Source: Anaeramoeba flamelloides
Taxonomy: Eukaryota > Metamonada > Anaeramoebidae
Direction of reading: 5' to 3'
Length of the DNA stretch: 64,000 bases
Assembly: GCA_027625915.1 (NCBI GenBank)
Contig: JANTQA010000010.1
Location: 1,240,001-1,304,000, forward strand
Below, piece after piece: positions 11,741 to 24,100 of this stretch. The notes beneath the pieces are model-generated. The model saw only the letters and a program-made list of their open reading frames with translations, was not told where the DNA came from and ran no database searches. Each line of letters opens with the position of its first letter. Position 1 is the stretch's first letter. Position numbers and translations under genes: made by a program.

Positions 11741-12866
11741 TTAAGGGAGTAGTCATTTTTGAAAATAAAATGTAATCTTATCAAGATCTTCAAATTTTTT
11801 TTTTTGTAATTTGTGTTTCGACTTATGAAATGGATGAGTTAGCTCCATTTAAACAATTTATTGATTTGAGTCTATTTTTTGAAATTCAAAATTTACATCT
11901 TTCCAATATAAAACGAAAAAAAGTAACCTATTATTTTGTTTAAGAATCAAGTTAGTTCTTGAAAATGGGAGAACAAATTTTTTGTTTTATATTGGAAAGA
12001 ATTGATTTTGAAAGCAACTTTTTTATTTGGTTTCTTTTTCTTTGATTAATATTTCAATTCAAATCTCAGACAATAAAACTAATTGTGGTATAGGTGATTC
12101 AATAAATGAATATTCGGTAGAAGCCTAACTACAATTTATCAATTAAATTGAGATCTATTAAGCAAAAAAAATTTTTTATTTAAGGTTTTGAAAAAGTTGT
12201 TTTCTGATTTACAAAAAATGAAAAAAAATGACAAAAAAATTTTCAATTTTGAAAAATTTTTCTATCAAATTGTTTGATCTTATTCACAAGAATCCTTATA
12301 ACAATTCAAATTATTTTTGTCAGAAAAAAAATGATTTTGAATTTTGAGGAAAAAATTAACTAATTCTTAAATATCTTCAAGAAAATTTTATTTTAAAAAA
12401 TCGAATTTTGTCTTAATACAAAAACAAAATTTCAGAGTAAAATTTTTACATGACTTTAAATATTTGATTATTATAACTACTATTCTTAAAAAAATACAAT
12501 TATTTTTTAATCAATTGAATATATCATTTTTTTCGTTAACCAAAAGTTTTATCTCAAAAAAGAATAAAAATCTTTATATTAATATTACTGGTAACAAAGA
12601 AATGTTATAGTATAATAGTGATCAAAATTGCAATAAACGGGGGATAAACCAGATAAATTGTTAGAAAAAAAAAAAATTTAATAGTTTTCTTTTTCTGAAA
12701 AAATGGAAAAAAAAAATTGATCTCACTGAACTAATTTTCTTTTATGGCTTTCTTAGTCGATTAGAATTTTTTGACACTTGAGATCTACAAAATTTGTAAG
12801 TAGAGAATACCACCAATAACACATTTTAAAACATCGCCTTGTTGTCGTAGAAGACTAGTCCCTTAA
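11741..12866. mobile_element. TTAA-flanked element, about 1.1 kb
   Basis: The left end is TTAAGGGAGTAGTC and the right end GACTAGTCCCTTAA. The left 450 bp recurs at 33855-34255 (+) and, truncated, at 63225-63440 (inverted). The right 160 bp recurs at 50480-50630 (+). No intact transposase is visible. It could be one element or two related ones side by side; pairing the ends rests on the shared termini. Confidence 0.5.
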
Positions 12867-13204
12867 AACATATTTTCTTTGAAGAAGAAATAAACATATT
12901 TTGTATGTGTATAATGTGTGCAAAAATACATTTTAATATAAAAACATTGAAATTTTAAATTTTGGTATCTAAAAAAATTCGAAATTTTAAAAAATTGTAA
13001 TTTTGATGATTTTAAACTTGAAAAAATATAAATTTTCATTATTATGAATCACATTTGTCTGAATAATTGTTGCTTTTTGTTGGACAAAATAATAAGAGAT
13101 AAATCATCAAACAGATAAGTTAAAACTGATTCCAAAATAAGTATATAAAAAGTCAGAAAATTCCACTCGAAACAGAAAAAAAAAACCTTTATTATTTGAT
13201 TAGT

Positions 13205-13745
13205 TTTAATTAAACTAGATTCCAAAATTTTGGACATAGTTTAAACAGTGAAAAGAAAATCACTAATGCACTTTAAATTCAATTTGGAAAGAATTTTGAT
13301 TTTCCAAAATATTTCATTTTTTGTCTTTTTTGTTTTGTTTTCATTTCCTTTCTTGTAGTTAAGTAATCGGTTTCATTCTATCTGGAAAAAATTTTCAATG
13401 GTTGATAGATGGTTACTGTTGAATTTGTTAAATTGGAAAATAACATACAATTGATAGACGGTATCTTACCATTTGATCGATCAATAATTGTTGGTGAAAA
13501 TTCATCAAATTTACCAATACATTTTTTGTTCCACTCGTTTCATTATTTTAGACACACTGGTTTTTATTTTTGAGTTTGATATTTTTTCTTTTATTTGGAT
13601 TAAAATGATTACTTATTAAAACTTTAATACTGAGTAACTTAAATGTTGTTTTATATTAGGTTTGGAAAAATACAATAAATTGTGTTTTTTTTTTGCTTAT
13701 TTTTGATTTTGGGTGTGTACAAAGTTTTGGAATGGGGTTTATTAA
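13205..13745. repeat. dispersed repeat C, copy 1
   Basis: A sequence of about 540 bp bounded by ATTCCAAAATTTTGGACA and its loose mirror TGTACAAAGTTTTGGAAT. It is repeated in inverted orientation at 19785-20335 and in pieces at 61940-62100 plus 62880-63180. It is non-coding and likely a decayed MITE. Confidence 0.65.
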
Positions 13746-13864
13746 TTAATGATTTTGAGAAAAAAGTGAAACGGTAATAAAGTTATTGATGGTGGGAATT
13801 AGAAAAATTAATGAAAATTAAAAGAAATGCCACTTAATAATAGAAAAAAAAAAAATAATAAGGG

Positions 13865-14036
13865 AATAAGATCTATTAAATATTTTTGGCTAATTTAAAT
13901 AGAGTTTGAGTAAATTTTTTTGCCAATTACTTAGATTTGAAAGTACGTGTTTATTTTCTATATTAAACATATTTCGTGATAAGGAATCCATATTTAAGAA
14001 ATGGGTTAAAAAAAATGAAAGAGACTAGTCCCTTAA
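13865..14036. mobile_element. TTAAGGGA MITE, copy 2 (one end lost)
   Basis: In reverse orientation this matches the 8438-8621 element: TTAAGGGACTAGTCTCT, then GAAATATGTTTAATAT and TCAAATCTAAGTAATTG in the same order. The far terminal repeat is degraded. Confidence 0.6.
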
Positions 14037-15714
14037 CACATAAAATAAAGAATTAAGCCAAGGAAAATTATTTTAAAAAACTTTTTTTATGATAAGGGTT
14101 TTTCCATTATGGATCAATCAATATACATTTGTAGAAAATAATTTTTCTATTTAGATACCTACAAAATAACTTCTCATTACAATTTTGATTTAAAATGGTT
14201 TAACAATCATTTTTTATTGATTCAATGGATAATAAATGAATCTAATTATTTACAAAGTTAATTTTTTCCTTCTTTTGAATCTTCTTGTTTTTCCCCTTTT
14301 GGTAATTTTTCCAATCAAAAATTATCAATGACTTTTTTCCCATTTCATAATATTTCTAAATTTAAACTTTTTTTGCTCAAAAGTTTCTCATTAAAAATTG
14401 CGTTGAACTTTTTTTCACAATTGCAAATACATTTCTTTATTTTCTTTTTTCTTTTTCAAGGGGATAAATTACACACATCGAACCCTTTCCATACCAACTA
14501 AAAGATATTAAAAATTCAGATTATAAAGTCACTTTTTTCTAGAAATTACATGATAATTCTCATCAAGAAGGATAAAAAAATTGAAAAATTCAGGAAATTT
14601 TTTTTGGTTGTCATTTAATATATAATATTTTTTTCGAAAAAATTCCTTAAAAATTTTTTTTTCATTTTTTTACCTACTTTCGAAAAATTAAAAAAATAAT
14701 TTTTTTTTGAGGTGTGAAAAGTTATATCGTCATGGATGAACTAATTTGAATGTGACCTAAAACTATTATATTTATTTGAAAGAAAAATATAACGTAACTA
14801 GTTAAAATTTTTTCTTCTCAATAACAATATTAAAAAATATAAATAGATTTTTTTGTTTTTTATTATGTATATTTTTCATTAAAAATGTTAAAATCAATCA
14901 GAACCACAATTATCAAAAAAGAAAAAAAGGGGGATATTTTATCAAAAAAATAATTTTTATTGTATAATTTAGTTCATTTATTTTATTTTTTTTTTTTTAA
15001 CTATAGGAATTCTATTATAGATAAATATAAGATTAAGATTGAACAAAAAAAAAAATAATAATTGAAAGAATTTAATGTTTTTCTGTTTCCAAGAAATCTA
15101 ATTATTAACAGATGTATTCTATTATCCTTTATTTCTTGATATCATCTAATATACAAATATTTTAAAAATTTACTAAAATTAAATAAATATATATAAACAA
15201 ATATTAATTATAATTTTCAAAAAGATGATTACAAATTTTTCTAATTATTTGCCCATATATATATACAATATCAAAAACTGGACCTCATATGATATAATAA
15301 ATTGAAAAGCATATATATACTTTCGTATCAAGAATAATAAATTATTAAATCTGATTAATAATTGATTTTTAGATTATTATAAACAAATAAAAACCAGATA
15401 TTTAAAAAATTAAAAAAAAAACAATCACGAACAAAAAAAATTGAACCATACTTTTTGAAATGAGAATATTGGATTTTTTATTGCTGAAATTTCACTAAAA
15501 AGGGGATACTAATAAAATTTTTTTACTAATCATTAAATTTATTGTAAAAGACAATTCATCAGTCTCAATTTTCTAAATGATTTGTTTTATTTCAAAGATC
15601 TTTTTTTTTTTCCACATGATCTTTGCCAAAAAAAAAAAAAAAAATAAAAAAAGAAAAAAACTGAAATTTGCAAAAGTAAAGTTAAAGTTTAACAAAAAAA
15701 GAAAAAGAAAAATT

Positions 15715-15715
<1 letters not shown>
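14037..15715. other. AT-rich spacer, nothing recognised
   Basis: Poly-A/T tracts and short AT repeats; no gene, hairpin family or terminal repeats that I can support. Confidence 0.5.

Positions 15716-15752
<37 letters not shown>
15716..15752. repeat. 37-base A homopolymer
   Basis: Uninterrupted A run followed by more A-rich sequence. It makes a Lys-rich open frame on the + strand (15577-15834) that is almost certainly not a gene. Confidence 0.9.
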
Positions 15753-15764
<12 letters not shown>

Positions 15765-15902
15765 GAAAAATAAAAATTTGCAGAAATTAGAAAAAATTAT
15801 TCAGATCCAAAAATTTGATAATATTTTTTTGTGAATAATACTCGAATAAACCTTCAAACAGCTTCCATAGACATTATTAAGTGAGTCAAAATTTTTGAAA
15901 AA

Positions 15903-15908
<6 letters not shown>

Positions 15909-15954
<46 letters not shown>
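15909..15954. repeat. (AT)n microsatellite
   Basis: About 23 AT units, the longest simple dinucleotide run seen here. Confidence 0.9.
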
Positions 15955-15956
<2 letters not shown>

Positions 15957-16189
15957 ACCATTTTCAAGTCAAAGGGGCTGATTTGTAATGAGTGGAGTAT
16001 ATGTGTTTAAAGGGTTTGAATTTATATTCGAAGAAAAAAATTATTTCATAAATTTGAAAAAAAAGAAATAAAATTTTGAATCATTTATTATTTAAATATC
16101 AGTACTCTTGTTAAAATAAAGTGTGTAGAAAAGTTTAATATGTCTTTCAAAATAAAAAGTGTGTTTTTTTGTTATATAGGGCCTATAAC

Positions 16190-17067
16190 TCAACCCAATT
16201 AAAGAAACCAACAATAAAACAGAACTAAAAAAATATGGTATTGGTTTCTTAAAGTTCAATTATTATAAAAAAAATCAAAAAATAAAGGATCAAATTAGAA
16301 AATTTATGATCTCAAAAAATAGAGTAAATTTTTAAAGGAAAATTTTAATCATCAATAAAACAAAAAATTCCAAAAAAATCGAGAATATTATGGAAAATTT
16401 TCAACTGATTGCTTGAATAATTTATATTTTAGAGTGATCAAAATAATGCGTGCACAACGACTATAATCCGTGTTTCAAAATATTATACGTGCTTTTTTTA
16501 ATTCTTATACCAAGGCAACGTCCAATCTACTACTTAATAGTATACCTAAGTACAAATCAATTTTGAAAGTAAAGGTCTGGTTATTTTCAGTAAAATTTAA
16601 ATTATTCATGCAAATAGTTGAAAATTTTTCATAATATTCTAAATTTTTATGAAAATTTATGTTTTTTTGACGATTAAAATTTTCTAAAAAATTTACTCTA
16701 TTTTTTAAGATAAATTTTCCAATTTGATCCTTCATTTTTAGAATTTATTTTTAAATAATAGAACTTTAAGAAACCAGTACCATATTTTTTTAGGGTTTAT
16801 TATTGGTTTCTTTGATTGATTAATGTATAGGTCAACTATAACAAAAAAACACGCTTTTAATTTGTTACACGCATTAAATTTTTTTGCACGCTTTATTTTG
16901 ACTACAGTACTTTAAAAAACTAGATGGTTTAATTTCAAAATTGATTTGAACTTAGGTATACAATTAGGTTGGAAATTGGGTTTTACATTTGAACAAGAAG
17001 AAAAAGAAGTAGGGTTTATATTTGGAAACAGGGATTATAGTCGTTGTGTACGCATTATTTTGATCAC
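16190..17067. mobile_element. interlocked inverted repeats
   Basis: Two inverted-repeat pairs overlap. Pair one: 16190-16410 with 16605-16815 (motif TGGTTTCTTAAAGTT and AATAGAGTAAATTTT). Pair two: 16434-16570 with 16930-17067, ends GTGATCAAAATAATGCGT and CACAACGACTATAATCC. The first arm of pair two lies between the arms of pair one, so one element probably inserted into or beside another. The pair-one sequence recurs at 37895-38045 and 39040-39110. Confidence 0.6.
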
Positions 17068-17242
17068 CAAACACTAATTTAAACTAATATACTGTTGCAA
17101 TATAGCATTGGTTCCTTAGTTAATTTATTTTGGAGCTGAATAAAATCACTTATTCCACCCGCTATTTAAAAAAGAGTATTCGTTTAGAAGATTATTAAAA
17201 ACCAATCTACTCATACTTCTTTGCAAATTTTTTTTAAAATTA

Positions 17243-17425
17243 CAGTCAGTTTCACTTTTAAGTCAAAAATTTTATCAAAAATTATGGAGCAAAACAAAAA
17301 ACTAATTAAGGTACAAAATACAGAATTCTAGTAAAATAACTTTTATAAACTAAAATTCTAAACAAATGTGCTTTAATTTGAGATTTATTTTGTGCCTTAA
17401 ATTTGAAAATGGCTCAACTATTTGT
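17243..17425. mobile_element. TA-flanked MITE with CAGTCAGTT end (one clear end)
   Basis: The left end TA-CAGTCAGTTTCACTTTTAAG matches the complete element at 55554-55749. The right end is worn, with TTTGTGCCTTAAATTTG still visible. It directly abuts the next MITE. Confidence 0.5.
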
Positions 17426-17645
17426 TGTAAAATAAATGGAATAAAATTGTCATTCAGCTTTCCAAAATTGTAATTTATCTCTATGTAAAATTTCAAATTT
17501 TTTAATTCTGAAAACCAGCTTAAATGACTAATTAAGATTTCAGAAATTGGGATCTTTGATGATTTCTTTTAATTTCGTGAAATGTGATTTTATAGAAAGC
17601 TGAATGAAAATTTTGATCTTTTTTTTTTACAATTAACAGTACAAC
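17408..17645. mobile_element. MITE B, copy 1
   Basis: The inverted ends are CTATTTGTTGTAAAAT...CATTCAGCTTTCC and GAAAGCTGAATGAAAATTTT...ACAATTAACAGTA. A second copy with the same ends lies at 22860-23065 inside an intron. Non-coding. Confidence 0.6.
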
Positions 17646-17828
17646 CAGCACCAATTTTTCAGTCAGTTAATAAAAGTCTACAACAAGATTGTATTTCAAT
17701 AATAATCAATTAAGATGTCTTTAAATAAGGAAACTCAAATTCAATTCTTTTCTTTTCTAAAAATATTGAAAAATTAACGGATATCTTTTCATTTTTTTTC
17801 TTTTTTGATACAAACACATAACTCCTTT

Positions 17829-18879
17829 ATGGAAAGACAATTTCAAATAATCTCAGGTAAAATATTTAGCAATAACGAGAACGTAACACATCGTTGGGTT
17901 TCTGAAAATTTTTTTCTTCCCACAAATCAAGCAAAAGAGTAAAAAATTGAAAAATGAACAAACAAAAACAAAATAATAAAATTCTTTTTACTCAACTTTC
18001 ATAAGTTGAAACAAATCACAAACCGTTTTTTAAATTCTTCTTTTTTTCTATAACACTTTCTTTTTTGATTGTACAATTTTCTTTTTCATTTTCTTTTTTC
18101 CTGATGATACAAAAAGTGTGCTCTATAAATTTTATCTTCAAAATAAACAAAGGCTTGCAGCACTTTTTGTAATCATTCTCTTGGAAGGAAATAATAGAAA
18201 AGTGCGACTTGTGGAAGGAAGCGACAAGGAAAGTGTAAATAAGCAATTTTCATGTTCAAATGCACAGATCTATTCACTCCAAGAAAATATTCCACAAGAC
18301 TTGAACAAAATATGCGAAAATGATCACCAAACTTACAAACAATTATTTTTGAATAAGTCCGATCAAAGCTCTGAAAAGAAATTGAACTTTTTCAATAACA
18401 AATGGGGCAATATCAAATTTAGTGGTGGCAATTTTGTTCGAAATCCACAAAGAAAACAAACAGTATCAAAAACAATAAATCAAAAACCAATCAAATCCAA
18501 TAACACAAATAACCATCTTAATAAAATAAACCAAAACCAAAACACTCTTAAAAAAGTGCCAATGATCAAAAAAGAGCCAACGATCAAAAAGCAACCAAGA
18601 AAGCAAAAAACACTGGAAAGCTCTTTAAAGAAACCACAACCTACAAAAAAAAGTCAAAGAAAGAGGAAAATATTTGAAGACTCTGGTTCTGAATCCGATG
18701 AAGAGCAAATTAAGGAAGAAACTACAGTGAAACAAGAGGTCAAAAAAACAAGAAAATTAAAAAACCCACCCAAAATGAAAAAAACACAGCCAACCAAAAG
18801 AACCCCACAAAGGAAAACGAAAAAACTTGTCCAAAAAGGAATTATGAGTTTTTTCTCTTCTTCAAAAAAAAAAAAGTAA
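17829..18879 (+). CDS. POLD3: DNA polymerase delta subunit 3 (p66/Cdc27/Pol32)
   Basis: Exon 1 is 17829-17938 (ATG; 36 codons plus 2 nt) and exon 2 is 18117-18879 (TAA). The 178-nt intron (GTAAAA...AAAAAG) splits one codon, and the frames join correctly. The N terminus, with NVTHRWVSENFFLPTNQAK then VLYKFYLQ, matches the winged-helix start of POLD3 (VTYKWLS...VNQAKQMLYDY in human). IYSLQENIPQDL matches IYSIQKA. The middle is Lys/Pro-rich with an acidic SGSESDEE patch. The C terminus QKGIMSFFSSSKKKK is a textbook PCNA-binding PIP box (Q..I..FF) followed by basic residues. POLD3 stabilises polymerase delta and links it to PCNA. At about 290 aa it is shorter than the human protein (466 aa), mostly in the disordered linker. 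Confidence 0.88.
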
Positions 18880-19309
18880 AAAGTATTTGAAAAGATTTTT
18901 CATTATTTTTTTATTTTGAGTTTGGGATTATATTAAATTATTAAAAAAAAAAAATCAAATAAAAAATTAATAAAGATCTAAATTACATAACTCTTTTTTA
19001 ATCCACATTTTTTAATTAAACAGTCGGGCAAATATATATATATATATATATATACCTACATACAAAAGTGGAAAAGAATATTAAATTTTAACTTTGAATA
19101 AATAAACTAAATTCGAAAATTTAAATCAAAACACTATTAAAAAAAAGGAGCTCAAAACTAAATAACCCCTAATCACACCACATACAAATTCACTTGGGTT
19201 CAAAGACTTCCAGTTTCGCACATTACTCATTTTTAACTTGTTCATTATTATATCTCTTTATTACATTTCTTCATTTTTTTTTGTTTTACCAATACTTTAT
19301 TTTTTTTTT
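18880..19309. other. spacer downstream of POLD3
   Basis: AT-rich, with an (AT)n run near 19030-19053; no gene seen. Confidence 0.5.
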
Positions 19310-19670
19310 TTAGAAAATTAAATTAAGTTTCAAATACCTCTAAATACTGTGTAGATTTTATACGCTCTTTGAATTTGGAAGTTATAAATTCAGTCACTTC
19401 AAAATTCTTCATTAACAGATTAAAATGACTTTTTCATAAAATCCTGAACAAATATAATAAAAATTAGAATATTTGAGATAGTTTAAACAGATCAAAGAAT
19501 CAGAGAATTACACTTTTCTAAAATTTGGAAATAATTTTGATTTTAAGGTATCAACATTTCAAGTCAACTGGTAAACATTTTAAATTGCGTTATTGGTGAT
19601 ATTCTCTAAATACATTTTTTTATCTTTGCCGAGTGTTAAAAAAATCTGATCAACTAAGAAACCTTAAAAG
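19310..19670. repeat. dispersed repeat, partner at 61680-62030
   Basis: AAATTAAGTTTCAAATAC, ACTCTTTGAATT.GGAAGT and TCACTTCAAAA occur in the same order at 61680-61800. The 3' part (19590-19670) is an inverted match to 12740-12830 (GGTGATATTCTCT). Non-coding mosaic of old insertions. Confidence 0.5.
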
Positions 19671-19784
19671 TATATATTTTATTTAGTGAAATCAATTTTT
19701 TTTATATTTTTTATAAACAAGAAAACCTGTAAATTTATTTTATATCTTACCTTATAAAAAGTTCCTACCATATTTATTCCTAAA

Positions 19785-20400
19785 CCCCATTCTAAAAATT
19801 TGTACACACCCAAAATCAAAAATAAGCAAAAAAAAAAAACCCAATTTATTTTGTATTTTTACAAATGTAATAGAAAACAATGTTTAAGTAACCCAGTATT
19901 AATGTTTTAATAAGTAATCATATTAATCCAAATAAAAGAAAAAAATATAAAACTCAAAAATAAAAACAGGTGTGTCCAAAATAATGAAACGAGCTGAACA
20001 AAAAATCTATTGGTAAATTTATTGAAATTTCATAAACAATTGTTGATTGATCAAATGATAAGATACCATCTACCAATTGTATGTTATTTTCCACTTATAC
20101 AAACTCGACATTAACCTTCTATCAACCATTGAAAAAATTTTCCAGATCTAACGTTATAGATTACGTAACTGCAAAAAAGGAAATGAAAATAAAACAAAAA
20201 AGATAAAAAATGAAATAGTTTGTAAAATCAAATTTCTTTCCAAATTGAATTTAAAGCGGAGCATTAATGATGTACTTTCCACTGTTTAAACCGTGTCCAA
20301 AATTTTGGAATCTAGTTTAGTTTGTGAAATCAAAATTATTCATAAATTGAATTTAAAGTGCAGTATTGTTATTCTTTCAACTGTTTAAACTATGTCCAAA
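19785..20400. repeat. dispersed repeat C, inverted copy 2
   Basis: Reverse-orientation match to 13205-13745 across about 540 bp, including TACACACCCAAAATCAAAAA and the GTCCAAAATTTTGGAAT end. The terminal 60 bp are duplicated again at 20340-20400. Confidence 0.65.
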
Positions 20401-21196
20401 TTTTCTGAATTTGGTTTATATATATCACTGTTATGACGATTTTTTTGATTTCATTAAACGTGTTTTGTACACGTGCGCTACATATAAAATTGGTTTATCT
20501 GATATATATATATAATCCAAACACGAAACAATTAAGTGAGCGGATCTAATTTGGAATTGGTAAAAAAGTTAAATTTTTACCACTTTTTTTCCCCAACTAG
20601 TTTTTTTTTTAAAAAAAAAAAATTAATTCTTTTTCTCATTTTTTAAAGAGTTTACAATTTTTAAGAGTTTTAAAGAGGAAACCCTACTTTGTATTGTTTT
20701 GGTTTTTTTCTTTGATTACTCCTTTCTCACAATAAATAAAATGTTTTGGTGTTTTCAAAATAGAAAATTAAACTATTTTCATGGTTTTAAATGCAAAACC
20801 TCATACTTAAATGTTGGATCGTAAATTCTCATTGTTTTCCTAGGGCTTTAAGGCAATTACATCCTACCTGTATATAATTGTTTTTTTTTTTCGTTCTTTT
20901 TAAGTTTTTTCAATTATTTTTTGAAAAAGTTCTCGAATTCTTTTGAAATCATATTTTTCATTTCTGGGATGTGAAAAAAGGCAAAAAAATATAAAACAAT
21001 GAATGAAACCAAAAAACAGGTAAAAAATTCGAATATAAGCGATTTTATAAGTCTTTCGTAATTTTAAAACCAAAATTTGCACTACCTGTGATATATATAT
21101 ATATATATATGCAATGTTTGTGTTTATAAGTGGAGCGCATGTGCATTGTATTGATAAAATGAAGATTAAAATAGGTTATGATCTTGAGAAAGTATT
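20401..21196. other. spacer, possible exon remnant
   Basis: Contains (AT)n runs near 20500 and 21090-21110. A minus-strand open stretch (20900-20955) ends NEKYDFKRIRELFQKIIEK and is preceded by a good acceptor (CATCCCAG). I could not find the rest of a gene, so it is not called. Confidence 0.35.
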
Positions 21197-24100
21197 TCAA
21201 TTTTTTTCTTTTTTTTTTTTATTAGGGCCATAGAAATAGTAAGCAATGCCAAATACAACTAAAGCACCAGCACCAATACCCGTATAGATAATTATTTTTT
21301 TTTTATTAGTTTTTTTTTTTTTCTCTATATTTTCAGGAATAGATTTTGAATTTGAATTTACTGGGAAGTCGTCTGAGTAAGATTTATTATCATCATTGTA
21401 ACTGCTATTATTATTATCAACACTATTTTCTTCATTTTTTTTTTTGTTTTTCTATTTCATTTTCCACTTCATTATCAATTTCAATTTCGTTAATTTTATT
21501 ATGGTCAACGCCATCTTCTTCATCATCATTATCACTTGAATAAATATATTGTTCTGAATTACTATCAATATCATCTTGTATATTATTATTTTTTAAATCA
21601 TTTTCATATACTTTTTGCCCTCTTTGTAAAATTGATAAAATATGATTATCAATTTTAATGTTTGGATTCATTTCACTTGCTTGTGTAAAATATTTTTGTG
21701 CTTCGTCAAAATTTATTTCGGTCCCTTTTCCAAAAATATACATTTTCCCTTTAATATAATTTCAAAAGATAATTAGAATAAAAATAATATTAACAATAAA
21801 AAAAAAAAAAAATGTAAAAATACCAAGTTGGGTTATTGCATCAATAGAGCCATGTTGCGAGGCAAGCTTAAAATAATCAAAAGTCATTTTAAAATCCTGT
21901 TCTATTCAATACCCCCCTTTATAATAAATTTCGCCCATTGAATTATAAACATCAAAATATTTTAATTTGATTGCTTTCTTATAATAATCTAAAGCTGTTC
22001 TATAATTAATTTCACAACCATATCCCTTTTGATAGGAAATCCCAACCCTTTGAAAATTTTAAAATCAAAATAACATTTTATTAATAATTAATTTATTCAA
22101 ATTATTATTTATATTTTTGATAATAAAAAAAAAAAGATTTTCATGTTATAAAAATCAAAAAAAAAAAAAAAAGAAATTATTGGTTAATGGCGAATTAAAT
22201 ATTTTCTTTAAGGTAATTAATTTGTTTTTATAATTAATGGTTTTTTTTTTTTTTTGAATTTATTGAAATTTTAATGAACTAAAAATGTAACTAGATAACT
22301 GATAATTATCAAGATAATTGATAATGAATCTGAGGAACAATGTTCAGATTACAACACCAAGACCAGATTTCCAAATACAGATAACCACATTATTTTCGAT
22401 TTGGCTTGTTTTCATTTAGAGATCATATCACCACCAATTATAAAATAAATTAAACAAAAATTTCATTTATCTTTCCACAAAAAAAAAAAAAAAAAATCCA
22501 AAGCCAATAATCAAAAAATCATTAAGTAAACCAAATTCTAAAGTGGGGAATCAAAATATAATAATATTTAATAGAATTTAATAATTTACATTTGGCTTTT
22601 TTTCCCTTTAAAACAATTTTTTTGAAGCTGGATTAAAATTTTGTTAAATCTATTTTTCAATAAGCCTAAATATCTAAAGGTTTTTGTTTTGGAGATTGGT
22701 ATACACTTTAAGTCGCCAAGGATTTTAAATAATGTTTTTTACACCTGAGAACTCAATTGTAAAATTAAAAACTCTTGAGATGATTGTTTTTTTTCTGTAT
22801 TTTAATTTTAAATGCGGAAAAAAAAACCGTTCCACACTTCTGAATTATTATTTTGGTGTTAAATAAAAAGATCAAAATTTTCGTTCAGCTTTCCAAAAAT
22901 CACATACATCTCAAGAACTATATCAAATCCTCAAAATTCACATTTCTAAAACATAAATTCATAATTTATACTGATTTTATGAATTAAAAAATTGAAATGT
23001 TATATGTTTTTAAAATCTCTTTTTTCGAAAGATGAATGAAAAATTTTGTTCCATTAATTTTACAACAAATAGTACTGATAAATTCACAAAAATGATTTTA
23101 ACTTTTTTGTTCACTTTCCTGTTTTTGAAAATGTTTTTATGACCTTTTAAGAAAGAATTTTATTTGTTTCATTACAGAGAGAACTTGTAAATTAGTTAAC
23201 AACAAAACTGTAGTTAGAAACAATTTTGTTTTAAAAGTCGGTTGACAAGATCGAAAAAAATGGAAATTGAACCAAAAAGGTTAAAACTTTTTTTTGAATT
23301 CATCAGTATGACTTGGGGTTTTACAAAGAAATAAATGTTATTTTTTACTTTTAGAATGGCTTTTTATCAAGTTAATTAAGATTGTTGAATTGATATTGAT
23401 TTTAAGATAGGCCCTATCATTTAAAATAAATTCCAATCAAAAGAAAATGAGATGAATATTTCAACCAAACTATTAATTCAGCAGACAGCAAGGAATGGTG
23501 CGAGATTTCAGTAATTAATAAAACTGAAAGGAAAGCTTAAACTTGAAGTGTGTTTGGAAACTAAATTTAAAGTGTATTTTAGTTTTTGGAATTGGTAATG
23601 TGAAAATTCGTCAGGTTAATCAAGACGAATGATAAAGGAAAAAAAAAAAAAAAAAAAAATTATAGGTGGGATTATTATCACTTACAAATAGGCCAATTTC
23701 CCATTGCCGAGCTCAACTGCAACTTTCAAATATTTAAGCACCTTTTTTTCGTTTATTTGAACTTCCCAGCCCATTTCTTCAAAATAATAGATTGAGCCCA
23801 ATTGATAATTGGCAGTGTAGTGATTCTTTTTGCGGCATGATCAAGAAAAGGAAGCGCTACTTTGTAATTGTTTTGATTTGCAAAATATTGAGAGATCAAA
23901 TAGCTAGTGTGTGCATCAAGAAAGTCATGGTGTGTGTCAATTATTGGACAGTCCCATTTCGTTTCTGTGTCCTTAAAACAGGTTATGTTAATGGTTCCTT
24001 TTTTTTCCAATTCCCAAAAGCTTTGCTCAACATTTATTTTATCAAACAGCTTTCCATGAATGAAAGGTGTGTTGTCTTCGATCTGTCCGCTGATAGCGGT

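Noticed and set aside
15577-15834. 85-codon Lys-rich frame on the + strand
   Set aside because: It is the translation of A homopolymers and A-rich DNA; no start context, no homology.
20900-21082. 60-codon minus frame ending FQKIIEK
   Set aside because: Only the last 18 residues look coding, and no further exon was found.
21906-21908. TGA as a sense codon
   Set aside because: TGA in the Sel1 gene could suggest recoding, but RAD51C ends at TGA and every other gene uses TGG for Trp; the same Sel1 gene has other breaks.
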